From contig JAEWIS010000031.1 of assembly GCA_023386955.1 (NCBI GenBank), positions 124,001 through 188,000 of the forward strand: a stretch of 64,000 bases of DNA, read 5' to 3'. This DNA comes from Bacillota bacterium (GTDB lineage Bacteria > Bacillota > Bacilli > Paenibacillales > NBRC-103111). A program made the position numbers and the translations under genes. Positions 1 to 7,611 of this stretch are shown here, piece by piece (position 1 is the first letter of the stretch; each line of letters starts with the position of its first letter). The notes below the pieces were generated by a model. The model worked only from the letters and a program-made list of their open reading frames with translations. It made no database searches and was not told the DNA's origin.

Positions 1-146
1 ACCGTTGTTCCTTTAGCGGGATGGGACAAGGGCGGCTGGGGCAGCTTTTTGCTTTGATCGGATTCATACTGGTCCTTCCCGAAGATACTTTTCATAAACT
101 TGCGGTTGTCCTGAATTTGGCGGCGCACTTCATCCTCTGACAGCAT
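1..146 (-). CDS. Partial CDS, possible SagB/ThcOx-type nitroreductase N-terminus
   Basis: Minus-strand reading frame that opens at 146 and is still open at the window edge, giving the first 48 residues (begins MLSEDEVRRQIQDNRKFMKS). A GGAGGGG ribosome binding site lies just upstream of the ATG. The charged N-terminal helix followed by a 'DQ..KKLPQPPL' segment resembles the leader of SagB/ThcOx nitroreductase-fold proteins as I remember them, but the FMN-binding core is outside the window. The start is well supported; the family is a guess. The gene is divergent from the DUF4395 gene at 292. Confidence 0.5.
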   Translation of the reverse strand, partial: MLSEDEVRRQIQDNRKFMKSIFGKDQYESDQSKKLPQPPLSHPAKGTT

Positions 147-210
147 GTTTTTCCCCTCCATATGGTTCTGCTTCGTTGTGAAATATATCCAATTGTACCC
201 CAATCCCGCA

Positions 211-240
211 TTGACGGATAGCCCCGCCTCTTGTTACAAT
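211..240 (+). promoter_or_regulatory. Sigma-A promoter for the DUF4395 gene
   Basis: TTGACG (211-216) and TACAAT (235-240) are separated by 18 nt. They lie about 50 nt before the GTG start at 292 and its GGAGG site, in the divergent gap between two genes. Confidence 0.6.
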
Positions 241-291
241 AATCATAATTAATCCAATGTATTTAATAAGATTTAACGGAGGCGAATCCTC

Positions 292-708
292 GTGAAGGAA
301 ATCCCCATTGAATATGTTAAAGCCAACCAAACCGGCATTGTTCTGTCGGTTATCGTTTTTTTCGTGTCGGGCCAGCTATGGGTCATTGCCGTCTTGTGGC
401 TGATTCAGGTGATCGGGCTCTCCACCGGCGGGCGCTGGAATCTGTTCGCCGCCTTGGGCCGGCGGTTTCTCACCCCCAAGGGCAAGGAAACCCAAGCCGC
501 CGAGCTGCTGCGGTTTAACAATTCCCTGGCTGTGGCGTTCCTCAGCCTTTCCGTGGTGAGTCTGCTGCTGGGGTGGACCACGGCAGGTTATGTATTCGCT
601 GTGATGCTGCTGGGTGCGGCAGGGGCTGCTCTGTTGGGCTATTGTGTGGGATGCACCCTCTATTTCTGGGTGAAGCAAATCAGGGCCGGACGCCTGACCG
701 GGCGTTAG
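292..708 (+). CDS. DUF4395 family membrane protein
   Basis: 138-residue integral membrane protein of unknown function. It starts at GTG 292, with GGAGG about 9 nt upstream. The N-terminal 'EIPIEYVKANQTGIV' and 'WLIQVIGL' segments and the C-terminal 'GYCVGCTLYFW' motif are those of the DUF4395 family (family known, role unknown). Four hydrophobic helices are visible, near residues 14-30, 32-45, 78-95 and 98-125. The two cysteines of GYCVGC sit in or beside the last helix and could be redox-active or metal-binding; that is inference. Length is normal for the family. Confidence 0.85.
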   Translation: MKEIPIEYVKANQTGIVLSVIVFFVSGQLWVIAVLWLIQVIGLSTGGRWNLFAALGRRFLTPKGKETQAAELLRFNNSLAVAFLSLSVVSLLLGWTTAGYVFAVMLLGAAGAALLGYCVGCTLYFWVKQIRAGRLTGR

Positions 709-907
709 GCCGGATCTGCGCTCCCGAAGAGTCTGCCGTAAACCGTGCAGGCTCTTTTTGCTTTTTGGTAAGCATTCTCGGCTCAATCCTCTCTGAGGCT
801 CGCTCTTTGCTCCCCCGGTCCCGTCCCCGCATCCTCTTACCTTTTCGCCCCGGATGTGGCACAATAAGAGAACGGATTACAGCTGGAAATTCTATGCGAA
901 ATGAGGA

Positions 908-1564
908 ATGACGGTGCTGCCTCAGGAATGGGATTGGGTCAAAAGCAGGGACCCGGTTTGGGAGACACCTGCGCAAGAATGTTACTACTATGTATGGAGA
1001 TGGAAGGAGCTGGGCCTCCGCCGGTTTGTGGATTTGGGCTGTGGTTTGGGACGCCATGCGCTGCAGTTTGCCCAGGCAGGGTATGAGGTTACGGCCTTCG
1101 ACCTGTCTCAATCGGGGCTGGATGCCCTGGCGGCAACTGCAGCCGACCGGGAGCTAACCATGGAGCTGGTGAGAGGAGATGTACAGGCGCTGCCTTTTGC
1201 CGACAATACCTTCGACTGCCTTCTCTCCTACCATTGTATCTATCACACGGATCTGAAGGGGCTGGAGCAGGCCGTCCGGGAAATCGCCCGGGTCACCCGG
1301 CCCGGCGGAGAGATATTCCTGACCCTGAATTCCACGCTTAGCCCCAACTATACCAAGGCCGGGCCGGAATACCGGCGGCTGGATGTCCGGACGCTTCAAT
1401 ATGTGAAGGACGGGGAGGTAGGGACGCCCCACTGCTACGTGAACGCCCATGAGGCGGGCGAGCTGTTCTCCGGCTTCGAGATGCTGCAGTTCCGGCATGT
1501 GGAGGACCATTCCTTCCTGGGCAAAAAAGGCTGCCACTTCCATATCCACGCCCGGGTTTTGTAG
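908..1564 (+). CDS. Class I SAM-dependent methyltransferase
   Basis: 218-residue cytoplasmic methyltransferase with a Methyltransf_11-type Rossmann fold. The SAM-binding motif I is 'VDLGCGLGRHALQFA' (about residues 38-52), the acidic residue after strand 2 is in 'VTAFDLS', and motif IV is 'DCLLSYHCIYH'. The C-terminal third probably forms the substrate pocket; no substrate can be assigned. The ATG at 908 is preceded only by a weak AUGAGG-like site, so a slightly different start is possible. A second, unrelated methyltransferase follows in the same direction, but a 114-nt gap makes co-transcription uncertain. Confidence 0.85.
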   Translation: MTVLPQEWDWVKSRDPVWETPAQECYYYVWRWKELGLRRFVDLGCGLGRHALQFAQAGYEVTAFDLSQSGLDALAATAADRELTMELVRGDVQALPFADNTFDCLLSYHCIYHTDLKGLEQAVREIARVTRPGGEIFLTLNSTLSPNYTKAGPEYRRLDVRTLQYVKDGEVGTPHCYVNAHEAGELFSGFEMLQFRHVEDHSFLGKKGCHFHIHARVL

Positions 1565-1678
1565 CGGGTGTTAGCCAATTGTTCAAGGCTGGTGCAGACA
1601 GCATCACCCCCTATGATTATTAAAGAGGGGTGCAGACAGACACCGGCCCTATACATGCAAAGACGGGAGGGATTTCCC

Positions 1679-2431
1679 ATGGACAATACAGGTAAATTTA
1701 CTGGCAAAGCCGAGGTTTACGCCAAAGCCAGGCCGGGTTATCCGCAAGCTATGCTGGACCGCATTGCACAAGCTGCGGGGATTGGTGCAGGGGCCGAGGT
1801 AGCCGATATCGGCGCGGGTACGGGAATTTTCTCCAAGGCGCTGCTCGGCTGCGGCTGCCGGATTTACGGCGTGGAGCCTAACGCCGATATGCGGGGGGTG
1901 GCGGAGCGGAGCCTGGCTGCGGAGGACCGTTTTTTCCCGGTGGCTGGTACGGCGGAGGACACCACCCTCCCGGGAGGGAGCGTGGACGCGGTGACGGTAG
2001 CCCAGGCCTTCCACTGGTTTGATGCGGAAGCCTTCGGCCGGGAATGCCGGCGGATTCTGCGGCCCGGGGGCCAGGTGGTGCTGGTATGGAACTCCCGGAT
2101 CCATGACCGTGATTCAGTCCGGGAGAACGAAGCCATTATGCGGGAGTTTTGTCCCGCATTTACCGGCTTCAGCGGCGGGATCGCGTACCTGGATGACAGG
2201 ATCGGGAGCTTCTTCCACGGGGACTTTTCGGTGGAAACCTTCCCTAATGATCTGGCCTTCGACAAAGCCGGCTTTATCGCGCGCAACCTGTCCGGCTCCT
2301 ATTCCCTGCAAGCCGGTGATCCCCGGTATGCGGAGTATGTGGCGGCGCTGGAGGAGCTGTTTGACCGGTACGCTCTGGACGGCATCTACATGCAGCCTAA
2401 TGAAACAGTGGCTTATTGGGGCCGGCCGTAG
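1679..2431 (+). CDS. Class I SAM-dependent methyltransferase
   Basis: 250 residues. The start at 1679 is preferred over the upstream in-frame codon at 1568 because GGGAGG lies 8 nt before it and family similarity begins there ('FTGKAEVYAKARPGYP'). SAM motif I is 'VADIGAGTGIFSKALL', the ribose-binding acid is in 'GVEPNADM', and motif IV is 'VDAVTVAQAFHWFD'. The 'AQAFHWFD' signature is typical of the Bacillus/Paenibacillus type-11 methyltransferases that resemble trans-aconitate or demethylmenaquinone methyltransferases. Substrate unknown. It is followed by a G-rich tandem repeat and two repeat cassettes rather than by another gene. Confidence 0.85.
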   Translation: MDNTGKFTGKAEVYAKARPGYPQAMLDRIAQAAGIGAGAEVADIGAGTGIFSKALLGCGCRIYGVEPNADMRGVAERSLAAEDRFFPVAGTAEDTTLPGGSVDAVTVAQAFHWFDAEAFGRECRRILRPGGQVVLVWNSRIHDRDSVRENEAIMREFCPAFTGFSGGIAYLDDRIGSFFHGDFSVETFPNDLAFDKAGFIARNLSGSYSLQAGDPRYAEYVAALEELFDRYALDGIYMQPNETVAYWGRP

Positions 2432-2435
2432 GTCG

Positions 2436-2495
2436 CGGGGGCTGCTGCGGAGGGGCTGCTGTGGGGGGCTGCTACGGGGGGCTGCTGTGGGAGCT
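2436..2495 (+). repeat. G-rich imperfect tandem repeat
   Basis: Directly after the methyltransferase stop, a unit of about 15-16 nt (GGGGGCTGCTRYGG-like) is repeated four times with small changes. The + strand is very G-rich, with several runs of four or more G. No gene is visible in it. Confidence 0.75.
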
Positions 2496-2595
2496 GGCCG
2501 AGAGAGCGCAACTGTAGAGGCGAAACCATAAGCGGCAGGCTTTGGTGATCGACCATTGGCAGCCTACCATTGGTAACCGACCATTGGCGACACGC

Positions 2596-2778
2596 TAACG
2601 GAACTCAGCGACTCTTACAGGCAAAAATTGATGTTTTGCCAGGGCTAACGGAACTCAGACGCTCTTAGCCAGCTATAAAGCACCCAACACACAACAAATC
2701 CATCGCTAACGGTTGCTGAGTTCCGTTAAACTTTGGAAACACGCAAAATTATCTTCTAAGCGTCCGATAGTTCCGTTA
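2596..2778. repeat. Four-unit repeat cassette, TAACGG type (copy 1)
   Basis: Two direct units beginning TAACGGAACTCAG start at 2596 and 2646 (50 nt apart). Two inverted units end at 2728 and 2778 (again 50 nt apart). Total span is 183 nt. Each unit is about 23 nt and ends in a CTCTTAG/CGCTTAG-like tail. The spacer between units 1 and 2 holds its own hairpin (GGCAAAA/TTTTGCC). It lies in the gap between convergent gene ends (2431 + and 3222 -). Besides this cassette, the 790-nt gap holds the G-rich repeat at 2436 and the cassette at 2931; no gene is seen. Confidence 0.9.
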
Positions 2779-2930
2779 CGTTCCCTAACCATCAGCCACG
2801 GCAAATCTCCCCTGCATGAAACAAATAAACCGCCATGGCTGGATGCCTGGCGGTTTTTGGCAGTTGCCGGATAGTTTGTGCGGCGAATCTGGACTCCATT
2901 GGCCATGGAGTACCGGCTATCCGGTTATGT

Positions 2931-3105
2931 GGACTCAGGAGCCGTTATTTGCACAAAATAGGCACCTTTGCCGATTTCGCGGACACACGGTACGTTAATG
3001 CCTCTGCAAACTAACCAAAACGGTTGTTTTCGGACATTTAACGGATCGTGTGTCCGTTCAAATTGAAAAACACCAATTTTGTCCTAAATAGCGCCTCCTG
3101 AGTCC
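2931..3105. repeat. Four-unit repeat cassette, GGAC type (copy 1)
   Basis: Direct units start at 2931 (GGACTCAGGAGCCGTTATTT) and 2981 (GGACACACGGTACGTTAA). Inverted units end at 3055 and 3105. Span is 175 nt with 50-nt spacing on both sides. The outer pair is complementary over most of 20 nt and the inner pair over about 19 nt, so the whole can fold as nested stems. A small CAAAAC/GTTTTC hairpin sits near the centre. Confidence 0.9.
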
Positions 3106-3221
3106 GTTTGGGACAACCGCAGCAAAAAAACCGGCTAGGTTGCCCTGTACCGGTTTTCCGCCCCATGAGGGTTGTATGCTGTTGGGGTGCTGCTTGAACT
3201 GCACTTCTACTGATCTAGGCT

Positions 3222-4784
3222 TTATCTGCGGGACATGGTCACGCCGAGCTTGTTCTTGTACTTCTCGGTTGCTTCCTTGATAACATCCTTGCCGCCCTTG
3301 GAGAGCCATTCGTCCACTGCCTTCGGCCAATCGCTGATAGGCTCCTTGCCGTATACCATTTTCACCATATGGGTCAAAAGAACAGGCGGTGCGGTATCGG
3401 AGTTGGGAGCCACGTCCGGATTCTTCACCAGCGCGTCCAGACGGGGATCGAACTGGATGCCGTCGCGGCCTTCTTTTGCCAGAATCGTGTCATAAACCTT
3501 GATCAGGTTCTTGCCTTCCTCTGTCAGGCTGAGGGAACCCTTGTTGTAGGTGGTATCCTGCACCAGCCACAGGAAGGACTGGCGGTAGCGTTCTTCGTCA
3601 ATGCCGTTGGCTTCGGTAGGAGAGGTGTAGGAAATCTTGCCGTTCTCTTCCTTGTAGGTTTCGCCCTTGATGCCGAAGGTGAAGAAGGTTTCCGCCTCTT
3701 CGCTGAGCATCCAGTCGAAGAACTTGATAATGTCGGCGGCGTTTTTGGTGCCGGTCTTCACGAAGTAAGCCCGGGTCACGGAGCCGTACAGGTAGGAGCC
3801 GCCCTTACCGTCAGGACCAACGGGGGAAGGAATGATCTCCAGCTTGGCGCCGGGTACAGTGGATTTCAGCTGCTGCTCCCATTGGAGAAGCTCGTTGGCA
3901 TTCATGGTCCACATGCCTGCTTTGCCGGCCAGAATAGCGTTTTTGTAGTTGGTGGCGTTGATGGTGGCGAATTCCTTGTTGATGAGGCCTTCATCGTACA
4001 TGGTTTTGTAGGTTTGCAGTGCTTTCATCATATTCTCGTTGTCCATAAACTTGGGCTGAACCTGGCCGTTGACTTCCTCAAACATGGACAGGTACGGGTA
4101 AACGTCGTACGGGCCAAAGAAGGTATCCGCATACTTGAAATCCTGGCGGCCCATGTAGGGATTTTCCAGGCCCAGCTTCTTGAAGGCCCGCAGCACGTTC
4201 AAATACTCGTCCACGGTTTTCGGTACAGGCAACCCGGTTTGGTCCAGCAGGTCCTTGCGGATCCAGGTGGCACGGCGGGACGGGTTGGACAGGTACTCGG
4301 GGATGGCGTAAATTTTACCTTGGTAGGTTACGTTATCCCAGGCATCCTTGGGGATTTTCTTCAGCAGGTTGGGGCCGTACTGCTTGAGCAGATCGTCCAG
4401 GGGCATAAATACACCCGCCGCGACGGAGCCGGCCATTTCCTTGCCGTTGACACCGCCTGCGCCTTGGACTACGTCGGGAATATCATTGGTGGCGAACATC
4501 TGCACCATCTTCTGCTCATATTCCTTGTGGGGGACCAGAACGATGTCCAGATCGGAGTTGGTCATTTCCTCCAGCTTTTTCACCCATTTATCGTTGTTGA
4601 TATCGGGCGATTTTTCCACGTAGTTAAATGCCAACGTCCGAAGCGAGATGGAGAATTTGGTTTTTTCGGGGGCTTTGGAAGCACCGGGGGAGCTGCTTGC
4701 CCCTTCTTTGCTATCGTTGCCGCAACCGGCTGCTACACCGGCGGCCAACGCGGCGGTGAGACATACGCCAAGCCATTTTTTCAT
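3222..4784 (-). CDS. Extracellular solute-binding lipoprotein (LplA-like, family 1)
   Basis: 520-residue substrate-binding protein of an oligosaccharide ABC importer. The start at 4784 is chosen because the mature signal peptide begins there (MKKWLGVCLTAALAAGVAAGC; AAGC lipobox, lipidated Cys about residue 21) and GGGAGAGG precedes the ATG. The upstream 26 in-frame residues are not signal-like. The low-complexity linker after the Cys (SSSPGASKAPEK) and the body resemble LplA/YtcQ-type binding proteins. Its permeases are probably the Lpl-type pair at 14-16 kb, with the ATPase supplied in trans by an MsmX-like protein (established for this transporter type). It stands alone at the downstream end of the cluster, separated from the lyases by a repeat cassette and a possible catabolite operator. 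Confidence 0.88.
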   Translation of the reverse strand: MKKWLGVCLTAALAAGVAAGCGNDSKEGASSSPGASKAPEKTKFSISLRTLAFNYVEKSPDINNDKWVKKLEEMTNSDLDIVLVPHKEYEQKMVQMFATNDIPDVVQGAGGVNGKEMAGSVAAGVFMPLDDLLKQYGPNLLKKIPKDAWDNVTYQGKIYAIPEYLSNPSRRATWIRKDLLDQTGLPVPKTVDEYLNVLRAFKKLGLENPYMGRQDFKYADTFFGPYDVYPYLSMFEEVNGQVQPKFMDNENMMKALQTYKTMYDEGLINKEFATINATNYKNAILAGKAGMWTMNANELLQWEQQLKSTVPGAKLEIIPSPVGPDGKGGSYLYGSVTRAYFVKTGTKNAADIIKFFDWMLSEEAETFFTFGIKGETYKEENGKISYTSPTEANGIDEERYRQSFLWLVQDTTYNKGSLSLTEEGKNLIKVYDTILAKEGRDGIQFDPRLDALVKNPDVAPNSDTAPPVLLTHMVKMVYGKEPISDWPKAVDEWLSKGGKDVIKEATEKYKNKLGVTMSRR

Positions 4785-4829
4785 TGCGAACCTCTCCCTT
4801 TTTATCCATATAGGCGGATGACTGAGTGG

Positions 4830-4856
4830 GTAAAGCGCTTTTGTAAACGCTTTATC
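4830..4856. promoter_or_regulatory. Possible tandem cre-like / LacI-type operators upstream of the binding protein
   Basis: About 45-70 nt upstream of the binding-protein start, AAAGCGCTTT is followed by GTAAACGCTTTA. Both are imperfect matches to the CcpA cre core (TGWAARCGYTWNCW), with about two mismatches each. CcpA or LacI-family control would fit a sugar-uptake gene. This is inference from sequence similarity only. Confidence 0.4.
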
Positions 4857-4967
4857 TTTCATGGCTATATCTTATCGCCGGAGCGGGTTTGCCACAATGG
4901 AATGATTCCATGTGGGATTGTCATTTTTTTAGATTGGGGTTGGGTAGACTGTCGGGCCGCGGGCCTG

Positions 4968-5150
4968 TTACGGAACTCACAGACCCTTAGCGCCGAAAAA
5001 TGCACCAGTCGGAGCGGTAACGGAACTGGCAGGCCCTTAGCGCCAAAAAACCGCTGATTAGTCCACCGTTATCCCCTGTAAGAGCGCCTGAGTTCCGTTA
5101 GAGTTTAAACTAACCCGATTTTCCTCTGTAAGCGTCGCTGAGTTCCGTTA
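4968..5150. repeat. Four-unit repeat cassette, TAACGG type (copy 2)
   Basis: Direct units start at 4968 (TTACGGAACTCACAG...) and 5018 (TAACGGAACTGGCAG...). Inverted units end at 5100 and 5150 (reverse complement TAACGGAACTCAG...). Spacing is 50 nt on both sides and the span is 183 nt, identical to the copy at 2596. It lies between the lyase stop (5232, minus strand) and the binding-protein start. Confidence 0.9.
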
Positions 5151-5231
5151 CCCCACAGCTGTTGCTACTAGCGGGCATAGGCTGGGCATAACCGCAGCAG
5201 CGATAACGGAGGCCGGCGAATCCACCGCCGC

Positions 5232-7526
5232 TTAATACGGCTTGGCAACCTCCACCCGGCGGCTCACGCCTTGGTACGTAAAGTATAAGTGGACCCCATG
5301 TCCCTGGTCATCCATAAAATACGACACATAATCCTGCATCCCCGCCTTGCGCGGCGTCAGCAGGGTCACCATCCGGTGGCTGGCCGCTTCCCGGGTGGAC
5401 GCCGCCAGATGCCAGTGGGGCGGCTGCCCCTCCCACTCCGCCGGATCAACACCGGCAAACCCGCTCTCCTGGGACAGCACCAGGTCGCCGGAGGAGCTGT
5501 ACACAAAACGCCCTTCCATTTGGGCCTTGACCCCATTCACCAGGAACGTCTGCCCCTTCAGCGTCATGGGATACAGCGTATGGAACAGCCAATCCACCTG
5601 GCCCGGCTGCGCCAGATCCACCGCATCCACAATCACCACGTAGGCGCTGTCCATCAGATAATATTCCCGTGTATACCGCCGAATATAGGGTACATGCTCC
5701 CGGTAGGCTTCCGTAGCATCCATAGAGGTGAAGCTGACGCCGTCCCGGTGCCATGCCTCCAGCACTGTTCCCGTTGCGGCCATATTCTTGGTTTTGTCCG
5801 TACCCGCATACTGGCCCTGGCCATCGATAAGAATTACATTCTTGGAGCGGGTTGCCTTGCGCCATTGCATATGCATGGTGCTGTTGAACGCTACATAATA
5901 CCCGCTTTCAATCGCCAGCGGCTCCCCGTAGGCATGGAGCAGAAACGCATTCTGGTCCCCGTGGCTGTGGCTGACGGAGCCGTAGCGGCTGCTTTTGGCC
6001 AGGAGCATGATATGCTCTGTCGGATCGTCCATCCGGTGGTGCATCGCCACCCAGCCCACGTCCTGGAACCACTTCACAGGCTCCGCCGCAAGCGGCGCTA
6101 CCGCCTCCACCTGCGGGTAATCCCAGCGGTAGACCATTTCGTCGAAGCGGAAATCCCACCAGCCGTAATTGTAAAAGATCATCTGGCTGTCAGGGTTCAG
6201 CTCCCGCGTCTGCTCATAGTACCACTGGTACAGGCCATTGCCCGTCACCCCGGCGAACTGCCGGATATTGAAGCCCGTCTTCAGGTTCACCGGGTCCCCC
6301 AGGGAGGACTGGTCGCAGAAGCTGGCCCGCAGCGTGTCGGGACTGAGCGTATATAAGGGGAAATCCCCGGTTTTGCGAAAAAAAGGACGGTCATAGAAGT
6401 TGATGCCGGTGTACTTGCGGACCAGATTCAGTGCTTCGGTGACAAAGGCCATCTGAGTAGTCCAGTACATGGCCCCCTCCGCCCAGCCGCCGTCCTTGCC
6501 GCCCCAGGGGGTATACATCGCCGAAAAATATTCCAGTGCATAGTCAAGCCAATCCCGGGCTTCCTCTTCTTCACCAAGCATGGCCGTGCAGCAGGGGATC
6601 AGCACAGAGGACAAGGACCGGACCGCATGGCTGTCATAAGGCACATGGTGAATCCGCGAGCGTTCGATCACATGGAAGGCCACCTGGCGGGTGCGTTCAA
6701 GAAGCACCCGGCGTACAAACACACGCTCCTCCCCGGTCAGCTCCCCGTACAGCCAGTCATACCCCCAGGCCAAGGCCCCCGCCATACGGAACGCAGCTTC
6801 GTCATTGTAATCCCGGTGGGTTGTGCCGTCTGGATTCCATGAAGCAGCATGGAGCAGCCAGGCCTTGGCCTTCGCGATCAGCTCCGCATCCTCCAGAACC
6901 ACCCCTGCCACAGCCAGATGCCGGATGGCATAAAGCATCTCCTGGCAGTCGATGTACATCTGCCGCCACAAGGAAGCCACCCGTTTGTTGCCAGGGTAGG
7001 GCTGCGGCTCGGCAATCAGCGGCCGCTCCGCCCAAGGCACAACGGCTTCGGCCAGAAACCCGGCCCAGCCGGTGCTCTCGGGATCCCGCTTCACTGCATC
7101 GCGGAAGCGGGGCAGCTCCTCCGCCTGCAGCCACAGGCGGGGATGGGCAGCTGCGGCAGCCGTATACCGGCTGTCGCGGGTGGGCAAGGGTGTCTCCGGC
7201 ACGCCGGGAGCCACCGTGAAGGCTCTGATCTTGCTCCACTCGGAGAAGCTGCCGTCCTCGGCAACCAAGGCGTACCGCCAGTAGTAGCCGCCCGGTGCCA
7301 GAACCTCGTCCGGTGTAAACAGGTTATAAGGGATACCCGCATACTCCCGTGTGGTTTCCGGAGCAAAGCCAGGGTCCGCCGATAATTGCAGCCGGTAGGC
7401 GCCCCCCTCCAAAACCGCAGGCATCCAGGTAAAGCGGGGCGGATTTTCGGCAATTTCCGTATGCTCCTCCGGGGCGTAAGCCACATCGAGCACACCGTTA
7501 TGAGGTTGAAATAATGGTGTAGCCAT
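5232..7526 (-). CDS. Heparinase II/III-family polysaccharide lyase (DUF4962 N-terminus)
   Basis: 764 residues with no signal peptide, so probably cytoplasmic. An Ig/FnIII-like N-terminal segment (residues 25-105, 'GGYYWRYALVAEDGSFSEWS') precedes an alpha/alpha-toroid region with 'HPRLWLQAEELPRFRDAV' and 'AAFRMAGALAWGYDWLYGEL'. The C-terminal beta domain has the heparinase motif 'SVSHSHGDQNAFLLHAYGEP'. DUF4962/heparinase II-like enzymes cleave uronate-containing polysaccharides by beta-elimination (established for the fold). The substrate here is not determined and could be a glycosaminoglycan, alginate or bacterial polymer. The ATG at 7526 has GGAGG 8 nt upstream. It follows a second lyase with an 85-nt gap, probably in the same operon. 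Confidence 0.8.
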   Translation of the reverse strand: MATPLFQPHNGVLDVAYAPEEHTEIAENPPRFTWMPAVLEGGAYRLQLSADPGFAPETTREYAGIPYNLFTPDEVLAPGGYYWRYALVAEDGSFSEWSKIRAFTVAPGVPETPLPTRDSRYTAAAAAHPRLWLQAEELPRFRDAVKRDPESTGWAGFLAEAVVPWAERPLIAEPQPYPGNKRVASLWRQMYIDCQEMLYAIRHLAVAGVVLEDAELIAKAKAWLLHAASWNPDGTTHRDYNDEAAFRMAGALAWGYDWLYGELTGEERVFVRRVLLERTRQVAFHVIERSRIHHVPYDSHAVRSLSSVLIPCCTAMLGEEEEARDWLDYALEYFSAMYTPWGGKDGGWAEGAMYWTTQMAFVTEALNLVRKYTGINFYDRPFFRKTGDFPLYTLSPDTLRASFCDQSSLGDPVNLKTGFNIRQFAGVTGNGLYQWYYEQTRELNPDSQMIFYNYGWWDFRFDEMVYRWDYPQVEAVAPLAAEPVKWFQDVGWVAMHHRMDDPTEHIMLLAKSSRYGSVSHSHGDQNAFLLHAYGEPLAIESGYYVAFNSTMHMQWRKATRSKNVILIDGQGQYAGTDKTKNMAATGTVLEAWHRDGVSFTSMDATEAYREHVPYIRRYTREYYLMDSAYVVIVDAVDLAQPGQVDWLFHTLYPMTLKGQTFLVNGVKAQMEGRFVYSSSGDLVLSQESGFAGVDPAEWEGQPPHWHLAASTREAASHRMVTLLTPRKAGMQDYVSYFMDDQGHGVHLYFTYQGVSRRVEVAKPY

Positions 7527-7611
7527 AGGACATCCTCCATTAAGTCAAGGGCGGCACGCGGCCGCCCCGACACCATCTTTATGATAAAGCTTCAGACTTG
7601 CAGGTTAAGCA

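Noticed and set aside
2596..2778. CRISPR array suspicion for the regularly spaced repeats
   Set aside because: There are only two units in each orientation, they invert at the centre, they are degenerate, and no cas genes are present.
3369..5057. 562-codon + strand ORF
   Set aside because: It is antisense to the solute-binding protein, has no signal or domain features and no ribosome binding site; it is a shadow of GC-rich coding sequence.
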